From IMG/VR virus record IMGVR_UViG_3300037070_003613, positions 1-64,000 of that record: a stretch of 64,000 nt of DNA. One strand, given 5' to 3'. Within the stretch, counting starts at the first letter, position 1, and each line of letters begins with the position of its first letter. A model generated the notes under the pieces. That model searched no databases and had not been told where the DNA came from. It saw nothing but the letters and a program-made list of their open reading frames with translations. The stretch is from a virus. The position numbers and the translations under genes were made by a program. Positions 56,936 to 62,890 of the stretch are shown here, in pieces.

Positions 56936-57082
56936 GTGGATCGGCTGCACCTCGATCACATCCCAGCGCCGGTCCGGCTCGTCATCGCGCAACGTCACCT
57001 GGTCGCCGACCTTGAACTTCGGGCCGTCGAAGATCGCGCGGAGATGCGTCGTGCCGCTGACGAGATGAGCCGGTGTGAGCAT
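56894..57082 (-). CDS. Hypothetical protein, minus strand
   Basis: 62 aa from ATG 57082, seven bases behind TAGCGT on its strand. FKVGDQVTLRDDEPDRRWDV is a short SH3-like strand pattern (KVGDxV), ending CFYKRGWNNNI. Unknown role. Confidence 0.6.
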   Translation of the reverse strand: MLTPAHLVSGTTHLRAIFDGPKFKVGDQVTLRDDEPDRRWDVIEVQPIHSGCFYKRGWNNNI

Positions 57083-57162
57083 GATCGAAACGCTACACTC
57101 ACGGTCGTGGGTTGCCATCGGTCATATCTGAGCAAACACTTCCGCGGTCATTCGTTCACCGC

Positions 57163-57236
57163 GGGGGTGTAGCTCAACTAGGCAGAGCCACCGGCCTTTA
57201 CCCGGAGAGTTGCAGGTTCGATTCCTGTCACCCTCA
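57163..57236 (+). tRNA. tRNA-Lys(TTT), C33 variant
   Basis: Acceptor GGGGGTG/CACCCTC, anticodon loop CCTTTAC on CCGG/CCGG (position 33 is C), T-arm GCAGG-TTCGATT-CCTGT. Confidence 0.75.
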
Positions 57237-57241
57237 CCGCG

Positions 57242-57469
57242 TCACAACGGCCCGACCTTGTACCGGCGCCGCCGCCGCGTGTTGACCCGAGGCTTGTGCC
57301 CGATGTGATAGTGCCCGGCGCCGGATGGATGGGCGCGCCAGTCGTCGCAGTGGTACCTCGTGATCCGCTCACCGAGCGTCCGCCCGCGAGCAGCCGAAGC
57401 TGCCCGGGTGGCATCGGCTTTGGAGTAGCAGATCTTCCCGGTCGTCGGGCACTTGACGTCAGGAGACAC
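57242..57469 (-). CDS. Small Cys/His protein
   Basis: 75 aa from GTG. CPTTGKICYSKADA, then TRYHCDDWRAHPSGAGHYHI: a pattern of C...GK..Y, HC and GxxHxGH seen in short zinc proteins of phages. Overlaps the upstream gene by 11 bases. Confidence 0.65.
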   Translation of the reverse strand: MSPDVKCPTTGKICYSKADATRAASAARGRTLGERITRYHCDDWRAHPSGAGHYHIGHKPRVNTRRRRRYKVGPL

Positions 57470-57833
57470 GCTCGATCGTGTCCCCGTTCGGGCCGAGCAG
57501 CCAGGCGTGGGAGGCGAGATACCACTCCTGCTTGCCGTCGAGCCGGATGACGTGAATCAGACGTCCGCCGTCCTCGTTCTCGACACGGCTCGTGACCTCA
57601 CCACCGTGATCGTCAACCTTGGTCGTGGTCTCCACGCCGACGACGCTCAGGTAGTTGAAGTACCCGGCTTCGCCTTCGTCCCACGCCTTCATCTTCTGCT
57701 CGCGGGTTCCGGCGTCGATGTGGCCGTGGACTCGGACCTCGCTGGCCGGGATGAACAAGGTGGTCTCGTCGGCGACTCCGCCGATCCCATCGACCGTCTC
57801 GTAGCGCGTCCAATAGATCTTCAACGTGTACAT
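57459..57833 (-). CDS. Hypothetical protein A (AWLLG-NGDTI family)
   Basis: 124 aa. C-terminus WYLASHAWLLGPNGDTIERV is nearly the same as that of the gene at 57899-58531 (AWLLGSNGDTIQKI), so the two are paralogues or share a domain. Its 5' leader folds into the same three-tier hairpin as that gene's. Unknown function. Confidence 0.7.
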   Translation of the reverse strand: MYTLKIYWTRYETVDGIGGVADETTLFIPASEVRVHGHIDAGTREQKMKAWDEGEAGYFNYLSVVGVETTTKVDDHGGEVTSRVENEDGGRLIHVIRLDGKQEWYLASHAWLLGPNGDTIERVS

Positions 57834-57840
57834 GTCCTAC

Positions 57841-57893
57841 CTACCTTCCGATGTCGTGGTCCCGCACCGCTGCGGGCGACATCACGAAGGTAG
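57841..57893 (-). promoter_or_regulatory. Structured leader RNA, copy 1
   Basis: Minus-strand RNA. Outer stem CTACCTTC/GAAGGTAG, middle stem ATGTCG/CGACAT, inner stem CCCGCA/TGCGGG capped by GCGG, with ACCA bulged on the 3' side. The outer stem's 3' arm contains AAGGTAG right next to the ribosome-binding region (GGTAGGACATG), so the fold could control translation. Confidence 0.65.
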
Positions 57894-57898
57894 CAAAC

Positions 57899-58531
57899 TC
57901 AGGGGCAGATCTTCTGGATCGTGTCACCGTTCGAGCCGAGCAGCCACGCCTTCTCCACGAGCATCCAGCGGTACTCGCCGTTGTCGAGGTTGACACCGAT
58001 CACCTTGCGGATCGTGTTCTTCCCGGCGCCCGTCCACGTGTGGATCTCCATGCCGCCACCGGGGCCGACCAGATGAGCGAACCGCGGGTCGGCGCCGCTG
58101 AGAACGTCACGGATGCCCTTGCCGGGCATCACCTCGCCGAGCGCGGTGACCTGGCGCACGCCACCGATCCACGCCTCGATCGTGTCGGACGGCTCGCTCT
58201 GGAACGTGATCCGGTCGATCTGGAAGTCAGGGTGCAGCTTGCCGTCGATCTCGTTCAGCTTCCAGATCGCGTACTCGGTCGAGTCGCGGAACGGGAGCTT
58301 CATGTAGACGCTGGCGCCCGGCGTGCCAGCGTCCTCGAACAGCTTGTTGCCCTCGAAGATGAGACCGGTGCGCGTCTCGACGTCCTCTTGGGTCTCCAAC
58401 ATGAAGTAGGCGGGACCGCTGACACCGACCGATTCGGCGCCGTGCGCTCGGACCGCCACGCCGTTCAACTCGTACGTCCACCGGTAGGGGGCGCCTCGCC
58501 AGTCGATGTGGGACAGCTTCAAGGTGAGCAT
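57899..58531 (-). CDS. Hypothetical protein B (AWLLG-NGDTI family)
   Basis: 210 aa; ATG 58531 behind GGAGAACGATC. The C-terminal AWLLGSNGDTIQKICP is shared with the previous gene. The rest is beta-rich (KLSHIDWRGAPYRWTYELNG). Could be a virion surface or tail-associated protein; unknown. Confidence 0.7.
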   Translation of the reverse strand: MLTLKLSHIDWRGAPYRWTYELNGVAVRAHGAESVGVSGPAYFMLETQEDVETRTGLIFEGNKLFEDAGTPGASVYMKLPFRDSTEYAIWKLNEIDGKLHPDFQIDRITFQSEPSDTIEAWIGGVRQVTALGEVMPGKGIRDVLSGADPRFAHLVGPGGGMEIHTWTGAGKNTIRKVIGVNLDNGEYRWMLVEKAWLLGSNGDTIQKICP

Positions 58532-58539
58532 GATCGTTC

Positions 58540-58595
58540 TCCGTTCGTACGTGTGTCGTTGGTCCCGGACCGCTCCGGGCGACACACGAAACGTA
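58540..58595 (-). promoter_or_regulatory. Structured leader RNA, copy 2
   Basis: Same three-tier fold as copy 1 with compensating changes: outer CGTTTCGT/ACGAACG (one bulge), middle GTGTGTCG/CGACACAC, inner CCCGGA/TCCGGG, loop GCGG, bulge ACCAA. The ribosome-binding site follows the outer stem. Confidence 0.65.
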
Positions 58596-58632
58596 GTCGA
58601 CGCCGCGCTCACCATCGCGTACACTGGTCAAT

Positions 58633-58704
58633 GCGTCGGTGGTCCAACGGCTACGACCTCAGACTTCCAATCTGATGATGCGGGTTCGACTCCCGTCCGG
58701 TGCT
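58633..58704 (+). tRNA. tRNA-Gly(TCC)
   Basis: Acceptor GCGTCGG/CCGGTGC, anticodon loop CTTCCAA on TCAGA/TCTGA, T-arm GCGGG-TTCGACT-CCCGT. A TACACT box lies just upstream (58620-58625). Confidence 0.85.
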
Positions 58705-58723
58705 CTCTTTGCGATAGAGCCGC

Positions 58724-58755
58724 CACCGCCCCGATCCTCGCCGGTCGGGGCGGTG
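58724..58755 (+). terminator. Strong GC hairpin, probable terminator
   Basis: CACCGCCCCGA (58724-58734), ten-base loop, TCGGGGCGGTG (58745-58755): 11 bp perfect, 20 bases after tRNA-Gly. There is no T-run, as is common in actinobacterial terminators. Confidence 0.6.
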
Positions 58756-58801
58756 CCGCGTCCCGGCCAGAATGTCGCAGCCCTCGCGTACTCTGGACAC
58801 C

Positions 58802-59260
58802 ATGTCCAAACGAGCGACCCGATTCAAGGCCGAAGTTCTTGACAGCGACGACAATGTCGTGTGGGAAGTGCTCGTGCATGACTGGCCGTCACCGAAGCTG
58901 GCGGCTCTGTTCCGATTGCACGGCTTTAAGGCGCGGCAACCCGTCAAGCCGTCCACTGAGCCGAAGGACCCGTTCCCGGTGTTCTCGCCGCTCGATCCGG
59001 CGAACTCGATCCGGGCGTTCGAGGAGTTCGCTGCGCGTCGGGACACGAAGACTGTGCGGATGTTGGAGTACATGTTGAAGATCCCGGGCGTGTGGATCGA
59101 GCGTGAGGTCGTACGCCAGGTCGCTGGCGACTCGGGTGATCGCCGCTACCGCGAGTTGCGCCAGAACGGCTGGCCGGTCGAGATCCAACAGCAGCGCGGC
59201 GGCTTGCCGTGGGCGGTTCGGCTCAACGTCCCGACCGAAACCGGCGAAACACTGTTCTGA
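58802..59260 (+). CDS. Winged-helix-like hypothetical protein
   Basis: 152 aa; ATG seven bases behind TACTCT. The middle (FEEFAARRDTKTVRMLEYML) and VVRQVAGDSGDRRYRELRQN look like a winged helix that I recall from HNH-associated and DNA-binding phage proteins. Probable DNA-binding; unproven. Confidence 0.6.
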   Translation: MSKRATRFKAEVLDSDDNVVWEVLVHDWPSPKLAALFRLHGFKARQPVKPSTEPKDPFPVFSPLDPANSIRAFEEFAARRDTKTVRMLEYMLKIPGVWIEREVVRQVAGDSGDRRYRELRQNGWPVEIQQQRGGLPWAVRLNVPTETGETLF

Positions 59261-59278
59261 GAACGCCCGGCAAGACAG

Positions 59279-59307
59279 TTGACAAACCGCAGTCCGAGTG
59301 AGAGACT
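59279..59307 (+). promoter_or_regulatory. Promoter, leaderless type
   Basis: TTGACA (59279-59284), spacer beginning AACCGCAGTCCG, weak -10 GAGACT (59302-59307). ATG at 59315. Confidence 0.55.
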
Positions 59308-59314
59308 CTACGAT

Positions 59315-59656
59315 ATGGGAACCACCACGTCCACCGACCTCACCGCCGCCGACCGGGCGATGCCCGGCGAGGATGCCCCACCCCGCTCCCCCTCGATGCG
59401 CCGGATCTTCGATGCCGACTGGTTCTCTGGCCGTCTCGGATTCGAGGAGTTCCACGGCGAACTCACCGACCGCCTCTGCCCGGCGTGCGCGACGTTCGAC
59501 GGCCGTCTGCGTGGCCGCTCATCGTGGGCGAACATGCGCAGACACGAAGCTGTCCGCGTCGACGCCCTGCCGAAGTGCGACTTGTGCATCGTTCACTTCG
59601 CTGAGCGCGGTGTCGGTCTCGGACTCGGCGTCGGCCAAGAACTGATCGTCGGCTGA
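59315..59656 (+). CDS. MGTTT hypothetical protein
   Basis: 113 aa starting MGTTTSTDLTAADR. CPAC near residue 55 and CDLCIVHF near 88 give a two-pair zinc site. ATG of the next gene overlaps the stop. Unknown. Confidence 0.65.
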   Translation: MGTTTSTDLTAADRAMPGEDAPPRSPSMRRIFDADWFSGRLGFEEFHGELTDRLCPACATFDGRLRGRSSWANMRRHEAVRVDALPKCDLCIVHFAERGVGLGLGVGQELIVG

Positions 59657-59955
59657 TGGACAACCTCGACGCTGTCCCCGGGACACCGGCCGAGTTCGTG
59701 CCGCTGCTCGAAGCCGCCGAAGCCGCCGACCTGTGCGTGACCCCGTTCCCGCCCAAGTCGTTCCTGTGGACGATGCCGCCGGACGGCTGGTCGTGGGGCA
59801 CCGACAGTTGGCACATGACGCTGCGCCCGGTGCTGATCGAGAACGACGGGGTGGCCTGGTGGATCGAGTACAGCGACGACGACGGTCGGCACGCCATCCT
59901 CGGGACCAACCGTGCCCTCTCCGTCATCGCTGGCAACAGTGTTGACAAACCATAG
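59656..59955 (+). CDS. Hypothetical protein
   Basis: 99 aa, TGATG-type overlap. Trp-rich (SFLWTMPPDGWSWGTDSWHM). Its 3' end runs over the next promoter. Unknown. Confidence 0.6.
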   Translation: MDNLDAVPGTPAEFVPLLEAAEAADLCVTPFPPKSFLWTMPPDGWSWGTDSWHMTLRPVLIENDGVAWWIEYSDDDGRHAILGTNRALSVIAGNSVDKP

Positions 59956-59971
59956 TCGGTCTGCGCATAAT
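59942..59971 (+). promoter_or_regulatory. Promoter
   Basis: TTGACA (59942-59947), 18-bp spacer beginning AACCATAGTCGG, CATAAT (59966-59971). METTT ATG at 59982. Confidence 0.85.
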
Positions 59972-59981
59972 GTAGTTGGAC

Positions 59982-60059
59982 ATGGAAACCACCACCTACA
60001 TCACCACCACGACCGGATGGATCGTGTCGAGCGACGGCCGGATCTGGGGCACCCGATAA
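59982..60059 (+). CDS. METTT micropeptide
   Basis: 25 aa (METTTYITTTTGWIVSSDGR and five more residues). Placed behind a full promoter at the usual distance, with TAATG overlap to the next frame. Likely translated; it may mainly serve to couple downstream translation. Confidence 0.5.
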   Translation: METTTYITTTTGWIVSSDGRIWGTR

Positions 60060-60228
60060 TGGCCGGGATTGACGAGCGCCGGGTCACCGCCACCTCGGCG
60101 AAACGCTGCTATTCCTCATCACCACGCTGTACGGGATCAGCTTGATGGCGGCGTGGTCCAAGATCGTTAAGTTGGAACGTCGTGTCGAGGAACTCGAAAC
60201 CGCCGCTGACGATGACGAGCCGGTCTGA
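60059..60228 (+). pseudogene. Probable frameshifted membrane/coiled-coil gene
   Basis: ATG 60059 opens MAGIDERRVTATSAK but meets TGA at 60143-60145. The -1 frame from about 60103 reads TLLFLITTLYGISLMAAW, a membrane helix, then KIVKLERRVEELETAADDDE, a coiled coil, to TGA 60226-60228. It has no start codon of its own before ATG 60145. A single-base indel or a programmed frameshift would restore one 55-residue protein. Confidence 0.45.
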
Positions 60229-60316
60229 TACCATCAACGGCATGACGAACTTCGTGTCACGTGCCCGATATACGGGTCGACATTCGAGTTCTTCCGCGTC
60301 GTCCCGTTGATCCAAC

Positions 60317-60400
60317 GGAGAGGTGCGCGAGTCAGGTAACCGGCCCGATTGCTAATCGGAGGCGCCTTCGGGTTCGTGGGTTCGAGTCCCACCCTCTCCG
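60317..60400 (+). tRNA. tRNA-Ser(GCT)
   Basis: Acceptor GGAGAGG/CCTCTCC, anticodon loop TTGCTAA on CCCGA/TCGGA, long variable arm with TTCG turn, T-arm GTGGG-TTCGAGT-CCCAC. Confidence 0.9.
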
Positions 60401-60404
60401 CCCA

Positions 60405-60492
60405 GGAGGGCGCCGCACATGCGTTGTGCGACCTGTCTCGAAAACAGGGAAGGTGCCTCACGGTAGGGGTTCGATTCCTCCGCCCTCCGCCA
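60405..60492 (+). tRNA. tRNA-Ser(CGA)
   Basis: Acceptor GGAGGGC/GCCCTCC, anticodon loop CTCGAAA on CCTGT/ACAGG, long variable arm, T-loop TTCGATT, GCCA encoded. Followed by hairpin CCCC-GCTTATA-GGGG (60493-60507). Confidence 0.85.
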
Positions 60493-60547
60493 CCCCGCTT
60501 ATAGGGGAACGACATCGCGAAATCTCGCGAGGAATCTGAGAAATCTT

Positions 60548-60631
60548 GGGTGACCGCCACCGGTGGTGAGGTGGGGCTGGCTGTAAACCAGTTGTCATTC
60601 GACTTGGGGGGTTCGAGTCCCTCGTCACCCA
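60548..60631 (+). tRNA. tRNA-Tyr(GTA)
   Basis: Acceptor GGGTGAC/GTCACCC, anticodon loop CTGTAAA on GCTGG/CCAGT, long variable arm as usual in bacterial tRNA-Tyr, T-loop TTCGAGT. Confidence 0.9.
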
Positions 60632-60633
60632 CT

Positions 60634-60706
60634 GTGGCCGTAGTGTCAGTGGTTAGCACACCGGGATGTGGCCCCGGTAGGGCGAGTTCAAGTCTCGCCG
60701 GTCACC
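60634..60706 (+). tRNA. tRNA-His(GTG)
   Basis: Acceptor GTGGCCG/CGGTCAC, anticodon loop ATGTGGC on CCGGG/CCCGG, C at position 73. Base -1 in the gene is T, not the G usual for tRNA-His. Confidence 0.85.
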
Positions 60707-61092
60707 GAAGTCATAGCGCGACGCTTCGCGTACCAGGCTCGCTTTGCAGCGTTGTGTGCGTCAGCGCATCGGCGACACCGGCACTTTCGTTTGGTGTATC
60801 CACCAGCAGTCCCGTGCTGGATGGGCGTTGCCGCGCGCCAGGCTGCCGTCTTCGCTCGATGACAGACGTGACAAAGGACTTGGCATTTCGCCAGTTCGGC
60901 GGCGCGACGTTGCTCGGACCACGACCAAACGTTGTGGGTCACCTTGGTTGCTGGATCGACGTGGTCGACTTCGAGATCCTCGGACGAACCGCATGACGCG
61001 CAAGGCCCATGCTCGGCAATCCACGCGGACCGTCGACCAGCGGCGTACTCGCGCTGATACTGCCGTTGGCGGTCAGGATCCAGATAGGTCAC
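60688..61092 (-). CDS. HNH endonuclease
   Basis: 134 aa from GTG. CASCGSSEDLEVDHVDP and CQVLCHVCHRAKTAAWRA form the HNH core with its zinc pairs. A Cys/Arg tail (KRKCRCRRCADAH) follows. Its 3' end overlaps tRNA-His by 19 bases, typical of free-standing nucleases near tRNA genes. Last gene of a four-gene minus-strand chain. Confidence 0.8.
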   Translation of the reverse strand: MTYLDPDRQRQYQREYAAGRRSAWIAEHGPCASCGSSEDLEVDHVDPATKVTHNVWSWSEQRRAAELAKCQVLCHVCHRAKTAAWRAATPIQHGTAGGYTKRKCRCRRCADAHNAAKRAWYAKRRAMTSVTGET

Positions 61093-61243
61093 CGGTCACC
61101 CTCAGCATCGGATGGTTCTCGCGCTGGCACCATCCGATGATCGCCAGGTCCTCGCGTGTCAGGTCCTCCCGGTTGATGAGCCTCGATGCGCAGCGACGCA
61201 TGTCGAGTTCGGACGGAGGGAGCGCGCCGTAGGTGTCTCTCAC
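61073..61243 (-). CDS. Short hypothetical protein
   Basis: 56 aa from GTG (VRDTYGALPPSELDMRRCAS, then REDLAIIGWCQRENHPML). Starts in a GTGA overlap with the upstream gene and overlaps the HNH start by 20 bases. Confidence 0.6.
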   Translation of the reverse strand: MRDTYGALPPSELDMRRCASRLINREDLTREDLAIIGWCQRENHPMLRVTGDLSGS

Positions 61244-61515
61244 GGTCCCCCGATTCGGATGCGCGGTTTGCCGCGCCGCTTGAGGGGTAATGTCGCCTCA
61301 TGCTTTGGACGATCCTGGTCATCCTCGCCATCGTGGCGCTGGTGTTGTTCATCCTCGGGTATCGCCGCCGCTCCTGACGCCACTGGCGGCCAGGCGAGCG
61401 TGAACGGGCACCCGGCCTCCTCCCACGCGGCTGCTTCCTCCGGGGATCCGAACTGCAACACGATCGTGCGTTGCGACTCCGGGTACCGCTTGCCCTGAAT
61501 GATCGAACCGCTCAC
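61240..61515 (-). CDS. Hypothetical protein
   Basis: 91 aa from GTG. First 55 residues read well (GSIIQGKRYPESQRTIVLQF, EEAAAWEEAGCPFTLAWPP). The charged tail (EDEQHQRHDGEDDQDRPKHE) lies antisense to a small membrane ORF, and could be genuine or read-through. Coupled at both ends by four-base overlaps. Confidence 0.6.
   Translation of the reverse strand: MSGSIIQGKRYPESQRTIVLQFGSPEEAAAWEEAGCPFTLAWPPVASGAAAIPEDEQHQRHDGEDDQDRPKHEATLPLKRRGKPRIRIGGP
61300..61377 (+). CDS. Micropeptide: single membrane helix (DUF3309-like)
   Basis: 25 aa, MLWTILVILAIVALVLFILG plus YRRRS. One hydrophobic helix with a positive C-terminus, like the short DUF3309 proteins that begin MLWTIL. TAATGT lies six bases before the ATG, the leaderless layout. 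It is antisense to the gene at 61240-61515. Confidence 0.5.
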   Translation: MLWTILVILAIVALVLFILGYRRRS

Positions 61516-61892
61516 GCGTCGGGACTCCGCATCTCATCGGTGAGTTGTTGTTCCTTGCGGCGCGCGAAGTCGGCCATCCACTTGTCGGGGTCGTCGGTCA
61601 TGATGATCCCCGCCGAGATCCGCGAGCGGGCGTACGCCTCGGCCATCTTCGTCATCGCGATCATCTGCTTCTGCATGTCGGCGAGACCGTTGATCAACAC
61701 CGCGAGGGTCGCCGCTTCGTCGGGGGAGGCGAGCGCGTGACGAATCACGTAGTGGAAGGCGGGACCCTCCTGGTCGACCTCGGCGAGCCGCTCGTAGTTC
61801 TCGGCCATGAACCGGGCGACCTGCTCGGCCAACGGATTGTGGCTGATCCCGTGGTACCAGTAGCTATAGGTCGTTCCCGGCGTGGTGCTCAT
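61512..61892 (-). CDS. Hypothetical helical protein
   Basis: 126 aa. MSTTPGTTYSYWYHGISHNP then mostly helical (EQVARFMAENYERLAEVDQE, INGLADMQKQMIAMTKMAEA). First gene of the minus-strand chain 61892-60688. Unknown. Confidence 0.65.
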   Translation of the reverse strand: MSTTPGTTYSYWYHGISHNPLAEQVARFMAENYERLAEVDQEGPAFHYVIRHALASPDEAATLAVLINGLADMQKQMIAMTKMAEAYARSRISAGIIMTDDPDKWMADFARRKEQQLTDEMRSPDA

Positions 61893-61936
61893 GTCGATCC
61901 ATCGTAAACAACCGCGGCGACAACTACGGTCGCGTC

Positions 61937-62545
61937 ATGGCCATCGGTCAACGGGACACGTACGGTCGGATTGTCAACACCGGCGCGCTGCTTCAACAAC
62001 TCTGCGCTCGGTGCGGCACTTCGTTCACCGTGTTCCGGAGCGATGTGAACCGTGGACGTCGCTTCTGCTCACCGAAATGCGCAGGCGTGGATCTGTCCGA
62101 GCACCGGCGCGGTCCGACTCACCACCGCTACCGGCGAGCGACGACACGCTGTGAGATCTGCGGCGTCGCCTTCGAGCACGTGCCAGCCAAGCGTCGGCGG
62201 TTCTGCTCGAAGTCCTGCTCGAACAGATCCCGCAAGTACCCAAGTGGGTCGGCGAACCCGAACTGGCGGGGCGGCGTGGCAGCCCGGTGGCGGAACTTCT
62301 ACCTCACCCCCGAATGGATCGCCGTTCGCGACGCCGTGCTTCAACGTGACGGATGGCGCTGTCAGCACACCGGATGCCCGGGACGGCGAGGGAAGTTGCA
62401 CGTGCATCACATCATCCATCTCGGAGATGGCGGCGCTCCGTATAACGACGCCAACCTAATCACGCTCTGCGGTGGTTGCCACACGGGGCACCATCGGCGA
62501 GGCGACGTGCTTGTGTTCGATCCGCCCCGACCGGGGGTGCAGTGA
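61937..62545 (+). CDS. HNH endonuclease with zinc-finger N-terminus
   Basis: 202 aa. Two finger-like units (CARCGTSFTVFRSDVNRGRR with FCSPKC, and CEICGVAFEHVPAKRRR with FCSKSC) precede an HNH core: VLQRDGWRCQHTGCPGRRGK, LHVHHI, NLITLCGGCHTGHH. Typical of phage homing or packaging-associated HNH proteins. Its stop overlaps the next ATG. Confidence 0.85.
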   Translation: MAIGQRDTYGRIVNTGALLQQLCARCGTSFTVFRSDVNRGRRFCSPKCAGVDLSEHRRGPTHHRYRRATTRCEICGVAFEHVPAKRRRFCSKSCSNRSRKYPSGSANPNWRGGVAARWRNFYLTPEWIAVRDAVLQRDGWRCQHTGCPGRRGKLHVHHIIHLGDGGAPYNDANLITLCGGCHTGHHRRGDVLVFDPPRPGVQ

Positions 62546-62880
62546 TGCCAATGGGACCGTACCGGAACTTTGCGGACTGCGTCGCCAAGAACCAGGACAA
62601 GGCCAACCCGGAGGCGTATTGCGGCAAGATCAAGCACCAGGCCGAAGGCGCCGTGTTCGCCACCGGGCGCGGCGCGCAGGACGGCGACTGGGTGCGCGCC
62701 CGGCCGATGAGCATCGAGGACACGGGGGACATGATCGTCGGCGGCGCCCCCCACCCGGCGCCGGTCACCGGGCTGCTCACCATCGTGCGCTCGAAGCTCC
62801 CGGGCGTGTCGCGCTACTCGGTCGCCGGTCTCACCGTCGACCCGGCGACGATCACCGTCGTGGCTCCACCATCGCAATAG
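62545..62880 (+). CDS. Probable head-related protein
   Basis: 111 aa. MPMGPYRNFADCVAKNQDKA, then NPEAYCGKI, is a phrase I recall at the N-terminus of phage capsid or prohead-protease proteins (PYxxFxxCVxxNxDKxxPEAYC). The rest is beta-rich. It stands just before the 2H-phosphoesterase fusion, so structural genes appear to resume here. Confidence 0.6.
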   Translation: MPMGPYRNFADCVAKNQDKANPEAYCGKIKHQAEGAVFATGRGAQDGDWVRARPMSIEDTGDMIVGGAPHPAPVTGLLTIVRSKLPGVSRYSVAGLTVDPATITVVAPPSQ

Positions 62881-62890
62881 CCTGCGTTCG

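Larger units (their letters stand above)
9280..59330 (+). repeat. Start-associated sequence GGAAACCACC
   Basis: GAAAGGAAACCACCA(C/T)(G/C) stands immediately before start codons at 10563, 10865, 11294, 11963, 13370, 14084, 46364, 46759, 46965 and 47447. In promoter-proximal genes the same bases are the first codons (ATGGAAACCACC at 138, 2470, 7011, 9277, 49026, 59982; ATGGGAACCACC at 15878, 59315). It is dispersed, not tandem, and shows how translation starts are marked across this genome. Confidence 0.85.
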
